Assembly (NCBI GenBank): GCA_963810905.1
Contig: CAWEPG010000006.1
Coordinates: forward strand, 124,001 to 188,000
Source of the DNA: CAWBAT01 sp963810905
GTDB lineage: Bacteria > Acidobacteriota > Terriglobia > Versatilivoradales > Versatilivoraceae
DNA: 64,000 nucleotides
Reading direction: 5' to 3'
The notes below the pieces were generated by a model. It did not search any database and was not told where the DNA came from. It was given only the letters and a program-made list of their open reading frames with translations. This document shows, piece after piece, positions 28,024 through 37,527 of the stretch (positions are counted from its first letter, which is position 1; each line of letters begins with the position of its first letter). The position numbers were made by a program, and so were the translations under genes.

Positions 28024-29721
28024 ATGTCCCGAACTGTCATGCAAACATCAATAAGTGAACCAGCATTGCCTAAAGGGAAAGAGCTTCTCATCACATTTCC
28101 TGACGGACACAGCCGGGCCGTGCCTTTGGATCACTCGGCCTTAACATTGGGGCGGTCGACCGACAATGATTTGGGTTACCCTGAAGACTCGGGCCTTTCC
28201 CGCCGGCACCTAACTTTCGAAAAAGAAGGTGAAGAGTGGATTGTACGGGATCTCAGCAGTAAGAATGGGACTTTTTTGAATGGGGTCCGTATCCAAGACA
28301 AGCAAGTGTTACGGCCTGGAGACAAGGTCACAGCCAGCCACCTTCAACTAGTTTTTCAACCTGCCGGATCTCGCGTTTCAGAAGTTTCCATTGTATTTGA
28401 CCCGTCGACGACCGAGGGCGAATTGAACCAAGCCGTCAGCACATCGCTCGACAAGTTGATTTCTGGGGAGACGCTCAACGCAAAAACCCTGGCAGGTCTG
28501 CCCTCACTGAGCTGGAAAGCTCCAATGACGGCTTTCTTGAGGGCAGGGCGTGAACTCTCGCTCGGAAGACCATTACAAGAACTATTTCAAGTGATCCTCG
28601 ATCTATCCATTGAAGCAGTCGGAGCAGAGCGTGGGGTGCTGCTGACAGTCGAGGGGGGGCAATTGCAAGTTCGAGCTTCGCGTGGGGATGGTTTTCGCAT
28701 CAGTTCAACCGTTCGCGATCGGGTCATTGGGGAAAAGGCTTCCCTCTTGATTCGAGATGCACAGGCGGATGAGGCCTTTCGATCCATGCAAAGCATTGTC
28801 TCCCAGAACGTGCGGACGCTTATGGCTGTTCCTCTGCAGACGGACACACAGGTGCTCGGATTAATCTATATTGACATGGCTCATCCGTTTCGCGAGTTTA
28901 CGATCGATGATCTCAATCTCTTGACCGTCATGGCAAACGTTGCGGGCATTCGAATTGAGCGAGAACGATTTGCGGAAATTGAAAATGCGCGACGACGATT
29001 GGCGAATGAATTGGAGCAAGCGGCCGAAATCCAGCGGCAATTCTTACCCAGAGAGATCCCCCAGATCCCCGGCCTGGAATTAGCCGGATACAACGTACCG
29101 TGCCGGACGGTTGGAGGGGACTATTATGATTTCGTCAGCTACCCCGATGGCCAGTTGGCTGTCGTGGTTGGTGATGTTTGCGGGAAAGGCATGCCGGCAG
29201 CCCTGTTGATGATGACGTTACAGGCCCGATTCCAGGTCTTAGCCGAACACCCTGCAAATCCGGCCCAGTTGATGGAGCGCCTGAATCGCATTCTGGTCTT
29301 AGCATCCCTCAACAATCGCTTCATCAGCTTCTTTCTTTCTATGATTCATCCTCTGTCGGGTGAAATCCAATTCTGTAATGCGGGTCACAATGCGCCGTTG
29401 ATAGTGCGTCAGGACGGCACGATTGAATGGCTTGAAGGCGGCGGCCCTGTTCTCGGAATTCTGCCGGACATCAGTTATGCGGAAGAATCCGTGAAACTCG
29501 AGAAGGGAGATGTCGCAGTCTTTTACAGCGACGGAGTCTCGGAAGCGAATAATCCCAACGGCGAAGAATATGGTGAAAAGCGGTTAGCCGATTTTGTACA
29601 GATGGTTCGTCACCAACCAGCGGAGCAAATTTTGCAAGCGCTGACTCAAAATCTCCAGAATTGGATCGGAGAAGGTACCGCCCACGATGACATGACCCTC
29701 GTCGTCGCCCGCAAGATGTAA
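28024..29721 (+). CDS. FHA-GAF-SpoIIE (PP2C) phosphatase
   Basis: 565 residues. The FHA domain (about 20-115) has LGRSTDNDLG, SRRHLTFE and SKNGTFLNG, the phosphothreonine-binding loops. A GAF sensor follows (about 185-320, MAVPLQTDTQVLGLIYIDMA). After a coiled linker (ELEQAAEIQRQFLP) comes a PPM/SpoIIE catalytic domain with GGDYYDF, VVGDVCGKGMPAAL, FCNAGHNAPL, YSDGVSEA and HDDMTLVV, so all metal-binding aspartates are present. AAAGGATG precedes the ATG. It lies 101 bases after the kinase on the same strand, suggesting a kinase-phosphatase pair whose FHA may dock on the phosphorylated kinase. Confidence 0.92.
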   Translation: MSRTVMQTSISEPALPKGKELLITFPDGHSRAVPLDHSALTLGRSTDNDLGYPEDSGLSRRHLTFEKEGEEWIVRDLSSKNGTFLNGVRIQDKQVLRPGDKVTASHLQLVFQPAGSRVSEVSIVFDPSTTEGELNQAVSTSLDKLISGETLNAKTLAGLPSLSWKAPMTAFLRAGRELSLGRPLQELFQVILDLSIEAVGAERGVLLTVEGGQLQVRASRGDGFRISSTVRDRVIGEKASLLIRDAQADEAFRSMQSIVSQNVRTLMAVPLQTDTQVLGLIYIDMAHPFREFTIDDLNLLTVMANVAGIRIERERFAEIENARRRLANELEQAAEIQRQFLPREIPQIPGLELAGYNVPCRTVGGDYYDFVSYPDGQLAVVVGDVCGKGMPAALLMMTLQARFQVLAEHPANPAQLMERLNRILVLASLNNRFISFFLSMIHPLSGEIQFCNAGHNAPLIVRQDGTIEWLEGGGPVLGILPDISYAEESVKLEKGDVAVFYSDGVSEANNPNGEEYGEKRLADFVQMVRHQPAEQILQALTQNLQNWIGEGTAHDDMTLVVARKM

Positions 29722-29798
29722 TAATCCAAAGCAGCATTTGAGCCCATATCTTGATGAATGAGCCTTGTTGGGCTAAGTTCGAAATCTACCCCAAAATC

Positions 29799-32120
29799 TT
29801 ATTTAATGATTGCCCCAGTCTGAACCACTTCAAAAGCATTGCCGGGAACTGTCTTGAGTTGGTTTAGGTCTTCGTCATCCCAGCTGGAATCTGTGGCTCC
29901 GGTGATGAACCAATCGGACCCATTATCAGCCACGAACATTCCATACTTCTTAAGTCCCGTTAGGATCACTCTCGATGCGCCCGTGAAACGAGTGAGGTCA
30001 TAATTGGCCTTGAGCCGGACTCTCAGTCCCATGGGTGGTGCATTGGAGTCCGTGTTGCTGCTGGCATAATGGGTGGCAGGGTGTATGTAGGCGCGTTGGG
30101 TGGACTGAACCGTGAAGCGCAGCGCGTGCTTGATCTCACCCATTGTCACGGCTTCATCGTAACGGGCAAGGCCTGGCAGAATGGGAAGACCAGCAGCATC
30201 TGCGGAAGTCCACCCATCCGGGCGAAGACTGTTTGAGCGTAAATTGAAAATGGCTCCGGACCCGCAATGCCATCCTGGCCCGACAAAATGCGAATCCCAG
30301 GTTTCGTAAAGCAGGCAATTGTCCTTATCGAGGACAAGAACATGGCGGTCCCCGCTGGATTGATTGCCCCCTTCGATTGGGGGGTTCGGGGGAATCGGAT
30401 AGGGACCGGGATCACTCTCATCGGCATAATCAAAGGTCATGGGTACTTTGGTTTGTGATCCCGGGACAACGGTATATGGAATGCCATAAGTTGGATTTGA
30501 ACCGAAATCCGGATGAAGAAATTTCGTGTTCCCATTCATGTGTGCAATATAGTTGTTCGAGTTGGGATCGACGGGGTCATTTGAAATATCCCGATTCCAG
30601 GGGTTATCGGACGGGAAAATGGGACAGCCGGAAATTTGTGGTCCATTTCCTGATTCCGTTGTGCCGTTGAGAAGCGTCAAAGGAAGCACAACAGCGTCTC
30701 CCGTTCCATTATCGATTCGAGAGGCGTATCCGTCTAAAGAACCGCTCGAAACCTGGACATCGACTCGAGCATTGTCCGGTATCGAGATTCCGCTAAACCA
30801 GTCACCGATATTTTTCTGTTTCCATTCCCCAAACAGGAAACTGAAGCCAATGGTTCCCAGGCTATTCCCACCACTGTCTCTGAGGACAAGGTTCCCCGTG
30901 GCGCCGGCAACGCCTGCGAGAAAGGCAAGATTAGTTCGGTACCCAGAGCTTCCCAGCGTCTGTTGGAGCCCAGTGAGTACGCCGACCTGAGAATTTTTCA
31001 ATAGGCCTGTATCAAAGGGAACTGCCTGCTGATACGCACTATATGTTCCTGGCCGAATCCCTTGAGGATCTATGTTGCTCGTTCGTCCCGCAAGCACGAA
31101 GGGTTGAGAAGCGTGAAATCGGAGTGCTCCGGCACTGCCTTCGATAAATCCAAAGCCTCCGGGGCCAAGAACATCAATCAATTCTATCAAGCTGTGGGCT
31201 GGAACAAATCTTGAGATCATACCATTGCCGGCAGCAACTCCCAGGCTTTCGATTGAAATTTCCAGAGGTTGGTCGTTGGGGTTGAATAGACGGACATCGG
31301 TTCTCCAAAAGGTGTTATTGGCTCCGGGTGTTCGTGCCACTCCATCGAGCAATAGATCAGAGCCATTGGTCCCTAAAGATTCCGCCATCACGGCGATTCC
31401 GTCATTGGTGACGTTGTCGACGACAGCGGCGTACCCGGCCGCTCTGCCCGAACTGACTTCTAATTCGACCCTGCCTAGGGAGAGTTCTCCGCTCCCGATC
31501 AGGCTAGTCAATGATGTCTGCCAACTGATGGGAGTAGGGCTGGCCACGATGCTGGAACCCCGCAACTGATTACTCTCATCAAAGACGCTCACTTTCACAG
31601 AAGTATTTGGATCGAGAAGTAGAAGGGCCAGATTAGTCCGGTAATGGCTATCTTGACTGACCCAGATCGCATCTCCCTGAGAGCCTGTATCGAGAAGGGT
31701 TGTAGTGGAAAGAGGCCTCAATGCAAGTCCGTAACTTCCCGCGGGATCCGCGATGTTGGCTGTGCTCATCCAGATGACAAGAGGTGAAGCACTTTCCAAA
31801 GTTAAGGTGCCCGCATCTGCGCCCAAGCCAAAGAGGGTTTGGAGACAGTGGTCCACACGAACTGTGCCCCCCGCTGCGATCGTGAGATTTGCCGGAGTCG
31901 GCACGAATTTTCCCACATAGGGGATGAAACTGACTTGAACGGCTGTGCTGGTATCCCCATTGTTTGTGATGTAAAGGGTTGAAGAAAATTGGGCGCCAAA
32001 CAGACCTCTGGTTTCAGCGGCACCGGGGAGAATCCAAACCTGAGTGGATGCGCCCTTTATGGAAAGACAGTAGATCACTACTAACAAGATCGGGATGATG
32101 AAGAAAATCGGGCGACGCAT
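29799..32120 (-). CDS. Large secreted protein of unknown function, two-part architecture
   Basis: 773 residues. A hydrophobic signal segment (IFFIIPILLVVIYCLSI) leads to repeated beta-sandwich units, about 30-500, each with phrases such as GLFGAQFSSTLYITNNGD and YRTNLALLLLDPN, resembling acidobacterial secreted repeats. The last ~270 residues are a distinct domain: CPIFPSDNPWNRDISNDP, HPDFGSNPTYGIPYTVVPGS, FDYADESDPGPYPIP and DRHVLVLDKDNCLLYETW. I recall that block from conserved secreted proteins of unknown function but cannot name a family. It may be an enzyme: Asp/His-rich loops are present. It is divergent from polA, 343 bases away. Confidence 0.75.
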   Translation of the reverse strand: MRRPIFFIIPILLVVIYCLSIKGASTQVWILPGAAETRGLFGAQFSSTLYITNNGDTSTAVQVSFIPYVGKFVPTPANLTIAAGGTVRVDHCLQTLFGLGADAGTLTLESASPLVIWMSTANIADPAGSYGLALRPLSTTTLLDTGSQGDAIWVSQDSHYRTNLALLLLDPNTSVKVSVFDESNQLRGSSIVASPTPISWQTSLTSLIGSGELSLGRVELEVSSGRAAGYAAVVDNVTNDGIAVMAESLGTNGSDLLLDGVARTPGANNTFWRTDVRLFNPNDQPLEISIESLGVAAGNGMISRFVPAHSLIELIDVLGPGGFGFIEGSAGALRFHASQPFVLAGRTSNIDPQGIRPGTYSAYQQAVPFDTGLLKNSQVGVLTGLQQTLGSSGYRTNLAFLAGVAGATGNLVLRDSGGNSLGTIGFSFLFGEWKQKNIGDWFSGISIPDNARVDVQVSSGSLDGYASRIDNGTGDAVVLPLTLLNGTTESGNGPQISGCPIFPSDNPWNRDISNDPVDPNSNNYIAHMNGNTKFLHPDFGSNPTYGIPYTVVPGSQTKVPMTFDYADESDPGPYPIPPNPPIEGGNQSSGDRHVLVLDKDNCLLYETWDSHFVGPGWHCGSGAIFNLRSNSLRPDGWTSADAAGLPILPGLARYDEAVTMGEIKHALRFTVQSTQRAYIHPATHYASSNTDSNAPPMGLRVRLKANYDLTRFTGASRVILTGLKKYGMFVADNGSDWFITGATDSSWDDEDLNQLKTVPGNAFEVVQTGAIIK

Positions 32121-32463
32121 TGAGGAAACCCCTTGCTGGCAAAATTCATAAATGGAGCTGGTTCAAGTATCTTAACGATGGTCCTGCCATGCACTTTAGT
32201 TTTTATTGTGGCCCATTCCGACGTCCAAGGCGTTGAGCCGGTGACTCGAGAGGCTAGTTAATAATCTATTTAATCTAAACGACTTGTTTTGTGATTATCG
32301 GTCAGGTCACCCCAATTGAATCCAGCGTCGGGTGACCTAGCCTACAAAAGAGTGTGTTCCCCACTTCAGGAAGCTCGACTGAGAAACATCCGAGATATCC
32401 TCGCTCTGTGTTGGATTTCTATGCTAGATTTTGATTTTATTTCCCAAAGAAAGGCCTGAAGCC
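32121..32463. other. Intergenic region with a perfect 9-bp inverted repeat
   Basis: The 343 bases between the divergent secreted-protein gene and polA contain AGGTCACCC at 32304-32312 and its reverse complement GGGTGACCT at 32330-32338, 17 bases apart. No T run follows either arm. It could be an operator for one of the divergent genes or a transcript hairpin. No other feature seen apart from weak AT-rich promoter-like sequence. Confidence 0.4.
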
Positions 32464-35076
32464 ATGACGAAAAGCCAGCCGGAATCAACGGCTGTTAAGA
32501 AAAAAAGACTCTTTCTGGTCGACGGGATGTCACACATATTTCGAGCCTTCTATGCGATTCGTGGCTTAACGAACAGCCAAGGGGTACCGACCAATGCTGT
32601 TTTCGGGTTCGCCTCCATGCTTCGCAAGCTGGTCCGTCAATATCAACCCGACTTGATTGCAGTCGCCTTTGATGGTTCCAAGCCCACATTTCGACATACA
32701 TCTTTTGAGGCCTATAAAGCGAATCGTGCCGCTATGCCGGAAGATCTTTCACAGCAGCTCCCTCTCATCCGGAAGCTGTGCGCGGCTTTGCATATCAAAA
32801 TACTTGAGATTGAAGGTTATGAAGCGGACGATATCATCGGAACGTTTGCGCAAAAGGCGGAGCAGGAGGATCTGGAGGCAGTCATTGTTTCCAATGACAA
32901 AGACATGTTTCAGCTCGTGACCGAGAGGGTACGAGTTTTACACCAGGCTAAGGAAGATGTTCTATTTGATCCGGCTAAAGTCGAGGAATTCTTCGGCGTA
33001 CCCCCAATCCAGGTGGTGGATGTCCTGGGACTGATGGGAGACTCAGTCGACAATGTCCCGGGTGCTCCAGGGATCGGTGAGAAAGGCGCCAAGGATCTGA
33101 TTAAACAGTTTGGTTCGATTGATAATTTGCTGGAGCAGTCAGATAAAGTTAACCGCAAGACTTACCGGGAATCTCTACAGTTGAATCGGGATCAAATTCT
33201 TCAGAGCAGACAATTGGTGACAATTCACACCATGGTCCCCCTCGATCTGAAGTTAGCGGAACTCCAGGCACAGCCGCCGGATATCTCACAGTTACGAGAA
33301 CTATTTGCGGAATTGGGTTTTCAAACGCTATTAAGGGAATATGAAAGCCAAAGCCCTCAGATCGAGTCGGTACCTTCCTCATTTGAGACAATCCGGAATT
33401 TGTCGGAGATTCAAGAGATGATGAAGGCTTTCCAAGCAGAGCCAAGGATTTATTGCTATGTTGAATTTGACGACGAAGACCCCATGCAGGTCAATATTCG
33501 CGGCGTGGGATTCGCCGGAGAACAGCGGGGATGGCAGGCAAGCTTAGGCGGAGGGAGTGCTTTACGATTTTCTGATTTTCACGAGTTCTTTTCGGATAAT
33601 GCGATCCAAAAAGTGATCCATAACGCCAAGAATCTCCAGGTCGTTCTATTGCGGCAAGGACAGAAACTCCGAGGGCTGGAATGGGATACGATGCTGCTGT
33701 CTTATCTGACCCAACCGAACCGAAGCAACCACCAATTTGAAGAGATCGTTTTCGCCCATTTGCAAAAGACCCCCACAAAACTTGCCGCTGATAGAAGCAC
33801 GGCGACGCGAGAACTATTTTCCCTGCTGCACCCCAAAATTCTGCAAGAGGGGTTGGAACAAGTCTACCAGGAAATCGAGAGGCCACTCTCTGAAGTCCTG
33901 GCGGCCATGGAATTCGCGGGGATCCGGATTGATTCCCAGTTGCTTGAAGATCTTTCTGTCGAATTTGAAAAGAAACTCGATACCTTAAGTCAAAAAATTT
34001 TTGAATTGGCGGGCACAGATTTCAACATCAACTCTCCCAAGCAGCTTGGTGAAATACTTTTTGAGAAATTAAATCTACCCGCCCCTAAAAAGCTGAAAAA
34101 ATCCGGCCAGTTTTCCACGTCCGTCGAAGTTCTGGAACAGCTCGCGCAAAACTATGAATTGCCAAGGCTGATCCTCGACTTCCGGCAGATTGCCAAGCTG
34201 AAAACCGGCTACGTCGATGCACTGCCACGCCTTGTCAATCCGGTGACTGGCCGCGTCCATACCTCCTTTAACCAGACCGTAGCTGCGACAGGAAGGCTTT
34301 CCAGTAGTAATCCCAACCTGCAAAACATCCCCATTCGCTCAGAGATGGGGACGAAAATCCGTTCGGCCTTCATCCCAAGCAACGGGTGTGTACTGCTGGC
34401 TGCAGACTATTCACAGATCGAGCTTCGGGTGCTGGCGCATCTTTCCCAGGATAGAGTGCTTCTCGAAGCTTTTCGCAATGGGGAAGATATTCACAGCCGT
34501 ACGGGCAGTGAGGTCTTTGGAATTCATCCCGGCTTGCAAAGTGCAGAAATGCGGCGTCGGGCGAAGGTCATCAATTTCGGTATTATTTATGGGCAGACTG
34601 CATTTGGCTTGGCGAAAGAATTGGAAATCTCCAGCCGCGAGGCTCAGGAATTTATCAATCGCTACTTTGAACACTATCGCGGCGTCAAGGAATACATCGA
34701 CCAAACCATCACAGAGACCCGACGGACCGGAGTTTCTCGAACGTTGTTTGGGCGTCTTCGTCAAATTTCGGAAATGGACAGCAAGAATCCTAATTTACGT
34801 GGCTTTGCCGAACGGACCGCAGTGAATTCTCCCATTCAAGGAACTGCAGCTGATTTGATCAAACTCGCCATGATCCGAATCCACAAGAAGATTGAACGGG
34901 ATAGGCTGAGATCGAAAATGCTTTTACAGGTTCACGACGAGCTTGTTTTTGATGTGCCGCAGGATGAACTTCAAAATATGGAAGAGCTTGTAAAAACTGA
35001 AATGGAATCCGTCCATCCGTTACGGGTGCCGATAGTGGTCAAAATCGGCTGGGGGAAGAATTGGATGGAAACGTGA
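32464..35076 (+). CDS. polA: DNA polymerase I
   Basis: 870 residues from ATG 32464 (a frame opening at 32431 adds 11). The 5'-nuclease domain (1-~290) has LFLVDGMSHIFRAFYA, VAFDGSKPTFRH, YEADDIIGTFA and GDSVDNVPGAPGIGEKGA. The 3'-5' exonuclease-like middle domain has lost catalytic residues: the usual DxE is VEFDDEDP, and motif II reads NAKNLQVVLL without the Asp. The polymerase domain is intact: ADYSQIELRVLAHLS (A), RRRAKVINFGIIYGQTAFG (B) and VHDELVFDV (C). It therefore likely lacks proofreading, as in Taq and Bacillus Pol I. Roles: Okazaki maturation and repair synthesis. Confidence 0.95.
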   Translation: MTKSQPESTAVKKKRLFLVDGMSHIFRAFYAIRGLTNSQGVPTNAVFGFASMLRKLVRQYQPDLIAVAFDGSKPTFRHTSFEAYKANRAAMPEDLSQQLPLIRKLCAALHIKILEIEGYEADDIIGTFAQKAEQEDLEAVIVSNDKDMFQLVTERVRVLHQAKEDVLFDPAKVEEFFGVPPIQVVDVLGLMGDSVDNVPGAPGIGEKGAKDLIKQFGSIDNLLEQSDKVNRKTYRESLQLNRDQILQSRQLVTIHTMVPLDLKLAELQAQPPDISQLRELFAELGFQTLLREYESQSPQIESVPSSFETIRNLSEIQEMMKAFQAEPRIYCYVEFDDEDPMQVNIRGVGFAGEQRGWQASLGGGSALRFSDFHEFFSDNAIQKVIHNAKNLQVVLLRQGQKLRGLEWDTMLLSYLTQPNRSNHQFEEIVFAHLQKTPTKLAADRSTATRELFSLLHPKILQEGLEQVYQEIERPLSEVLAAMEFAGIRIDSQLLEDLSVEFEKKLDTLSQKIFELAGTDFNINSPKQLGEILFEKLNLPAPKKLKKSGQFSTSVEVLEQLAQNYELPRLILDFRQIAKLKTGYVDALPRLVNPVTGRVHTSFNQTVAATGRLSSSNPNLQNIPIRSEMGTKIRSAFIPSNGCVLLAADYSQIELRVLAHLSQDRVLLEAFRNGEDIHSRTGSEVFGIHPGLQSAEMRRRAKVINFGIIYGQTAFGLAKELEISSREAQEFINRYFEHYRGVKEYIDQTITETRRTGVSRTLFGRLRQISEMDSKNPNLRGFAERTAVNSPIQGTAADLIKLAMIRIHKKIERDRLRSKMLLQVHDELVFDVPQDELQNMEELVKTEMESVHPLRVPIVVKIGWGKNWMET

Positions 35077-35116
35077 AAAACAGTAGGCAGAAAGCAGGCG
35101 GCAGGAGGTGGAAAAA

Positions 35117-35668
35117 GTGGATCGTACGGCGGCGTTGGAATTACTTCAGCAATATACCCAGAGTGACAGTCTGATCAAGCATATGCTGGCGGTAGAAGCT
35201 TGCATGCGCGCCTATGCAAAGAGATTTGAAGAAAACGTCGAAATGTGGGGAATCGTCGGTCTGTTGCATGACTTTGATTATGAGATGTATCCAAATCCTC
35301 CGGATCACCCGCAAAAGGGGGCGGTCATTTTGAAAGAACGGGGATATCCAGACGAAGTCATCTACGCCATCTTGTCCCATGCAGACTGGACGAGTTGTCC
35401 GCGAAGAAGCTTGTTGGATAAGACTCTGTTTGCCTGTGATGAGTTGAGCGGGTTCATTACGGCTGTTGCTCTAGTCCGTCCGGACAAGAAAATTCAGGGA
35501 ATGGAATCACGATCCGTCAGGAAGAAAATGAAGGATAAAGCATTCGCTCGTTCCGTCAGCCGGGAAGATATTATCAAAGGAGCCCAGGAATTGGGGATGG
35601 ATCTAGACGAACATATCTCGTTCTGCATTGGCGCGCTGGAAGCCTGTTCAGACAAGCTTGGGTTATGA
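35117..35668 (+). CDS. HD-domain protein (putative phosphohydrolase)
   Basis: 183 residues. HMLAVEACMRAYAK supplies the first metal His and LLHDFDYEMYPN the HD pair; a further His lies in ILSHADWTS and an Asp in LFACDELSGFI. Length and layout match the small HDIG hydrolases annotated in many phyla, substrate unknown. The start is decided by a strong AGGAGG at 35103-35108, eight bases before GTG 35117; the GTG at 35108 overlaps that site and is not usable. It is 40 bases downstream of polA and probably co-transcribed. Confidence 0.85.
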   Translation: MDRTAALELLQQYTQSDSLIKHMLAVEACMRAYAKRFEENVEMWGIVGLLHDFDYEMYPNPPDHPQKGAVILKERGYPDEVIYAILSHADWTSCPRRSLLDKTLFACDELSGFITAVALVRPDKKIQGMESRSVRKKMKDKAFARSVSREDIIKGAQELGMDLDEHISFCIGALEACSDKLGL

Positions 35669-35820
35669 ATCCTTTCGAGCTTTCAACCTAAACTTCGACT
35701 TGTCTAGGTCGTTGCGACGCAAAGGAACCGAGAGTTCCTTGAGTCAGTGGGCTGTTGCAGAGGCCTAGAGTTTCGGTTAGATTTCCTAATGAGTATTAGC
35801 TTCCCTTTGGAGCCTTTCTT

Positions 35821-36534
35821 ATGAATCAGCCGGTCCCCCGCAAAAAAGTCTCCGAGAACTGGGTGAGCTACTGGCCCAAGTCGGAACAGCCTCGTGAACG
35901 GCTCATATCTCAAGGGCCGGAAGCCCTGACGGATGCCGAACTCCTTGCTATCTTCCTCAGGGTGGGTGTCAAAGGGCTGAGCGTGTTGGATCTCTCCCGA
36001 AAGCTTCTCGACCAATTTAATGGGTTGAGGGGGCTGTTTAAAGCCAGCGAGCAGGAACTACGCAAAGTGAAAGGATTGGGGACTGCTAAGATCGCGACAT
36101 TAAAAGCCATCGCAACGCTAAATGAGCGCTGCTTGATGGAGAAAGTAACGAGGGAGGACTTTATTGAGTGCTCTGCCGATGTCTTTAAGATTTTGGCTCA
36201 GAGATATCGTGATCTTGACCAGGAGATCTTCAGCGTGGTATTCCTCGACACCAAACACCGGGTCATATCCATTGAGGAATTATTTCGCGGTACCATCAAT
36301 ACAGCCAGCGTCTTTCCCAGAGAAATCGTCAAGCGGGCGCTGAACTTGGGGGCTGCCGCGATCATTGCCGTTCATAATCATCCCAGCGGCAATCCGGAGC
36401 CCAGCAACGAAGACAAGCGGGTGACAACCGACTTAAAGAGCGCCTGTGCTTTGATGGAGATTGCTTTGTTGGATCACGTGGTGGTGGGAAGTAACAACTA
36501 TTTCAGTTTTGCCGATCGCGGAATTTTGACGTGA
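35821..36534 (+). CDS. radC: RadC family JAB/MPN-domain protein
   Basis: 237 residues. N-terminal helix-hairpin-helix region (PRERLISQGPEALTDAELLA, KVKGLGTAKIATLKA) and a C-terminal JAMM metalloprotease-like domain with HNHPSGNPEPSNED, giving H185, H187 and the Asp. Named after E. coli RadC, but a direct role in DNA repair is disputed and its biochemical activity is unknown. All JAMM ligands are present. It stands 152 bases after the HD gene, in the same direction. Confidence 0.92.
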   Translation: MNQPVPRKKVSENWVSYWPKSEQPRERLISQGPEALTDAELLAIFLRVGVKGLSVLDLSRKLLDQFNGLRGLFKASEQELRKVKGLGTAKIATLKAIATLNERCLMEKVTREDFIECSADVFKILAQRYRDLDQEIFSVVFLDTKHRVISIEELFRGTINTASVFPREIVKRALNLGAAAIIAVHNHPSGNPEPSNEDKRVTTDLKSACALMEIALLDHVVVGSNNYFSFADRGILT

Positions 36535-36588
36535 GGAAATCGTCCTGCAAGATGCTAGCTGCCAGATCAGTTCTGGACTCGAATCTCT

Positions 36589-37527
36589 TCAAGGCTGGCG
36601 ACGGAGAAATTTTTGTGTCTCTTCCCAATCATATTGAGAGGCCGCTCCGCCCATCCCCATGGTCGAAGCCGCGCCACAGACATTGGCGATGGTGAGAGAC
36701 TTTCGCAGGTCAAATCCGTTTAGAGTACCAAAAAGGAAGCCTGCATCGAACGAGTCACCCGCTCCGGTCGTATCAACGGTCTTCACCTTAAAAGCAGGAA
36801 GTTGAATGGTCTGCCCGTGGCTCTTTGCCACAGCCCCCTTGGGTCCCAGCTTAATCACTACAGTGGGCACCTTTTGAGAAAAGATCTCTAGAGCCCTGTT
36901 TAGACTCTTCGCTTTGGCAATATTAATGGCTTCCATCTCGTTCAGGAGCAGAACATCTAAGTACTCCAGACACTTCCAAATACCAGAATTCCACTGATTC
37001 TTATTATCGCAATTGGGGTCGAGGGATGTAGTCATTCCGACTTGTTTGGCATCCTGAAACATCTGAGGAAAAGATGGAAGCAGGCCTTCTTGTAAGAAAT
37101 AAGACGAAATGTGTAAATGGTCATGTTCCCTGAAGATTCGGGATGGAATCTCTTTGTAATAAAGATGTGGGATTGCCCCTGGGTAGGTAATTTGAGCTTT
37201 ATCATTCCGAAAGTTCAAGGAGACTTTAAGACCTGTCCTCAGTTTAGCATCCCGGATGATTTGGTTGGTTTTGACCTTCTTTGCTTCCAATTCTTCTAAA
37301 CAGAATTTTCCAAATTCGTCCTTCCCCACTTTGCTAATGAACGTGACAGGAACGCCGAGCTTCGCCAAACCACAAGCTAAAATTGCCGATGAACTTCCCA
37401 AGGTCAGGGCCATCTCTTGAGCCGTGATTTCACGCCCAAGGACGGGAAACGTCTGTAATCCGACGCCAATGATGTCGACATTCAGCTCACCAATCACTAA
37501 TACCTTTTTCTTTTTTTTCAGAATCAA
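36589..37527 (-). CDS. PfkB-family sugar kinase
   Basis: 312 residues from TTG 37527, chosen because GGGAGG lies nine bases upstream; a TTG at 37548 lies upstream of that site. The ribokinase fold has VLVIGELNVDIIGVG at the N-terminus, LGSSSAILACGLAKLGV, VVIKLGPKGAV and the anion hole/catalytic base motif TTGAGDSFDAGFLFG. Substrate could be ribose, fructose, adenosine or another sugar; not decidable by eye. It has its own promoter with a consensus -35 and is convergent with radC. Confidence 0.88.
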   Translation of the reverse strand: MILKKKKKVLVIGELNVDIIGVGLQTFPVLGREITAQEMALTLGSSSAILACGLAKLGVPVTFISKVGKDEFGKFCLEELEAKKVKTNQIIRDAKLRTGLKVSLNFRNDKAQITYPGAIPHLYYKEIPSRIFREHDHLHISSYFLQEGLLPSFPQMFQDAKQVGMTTSLDPNCDNKNQWNSGIWKCLEYLDVLLLNEMEAINIAKAKSLNRALEIFSQKVPTVVIKLGPKGAVAKSHGQTIQLPAFKVKTVDTTGAGDSFDAGFLFGTLNGFDLRKSLTIANVCGAASTMGMGGAASQYDWEETQKFLRRQP

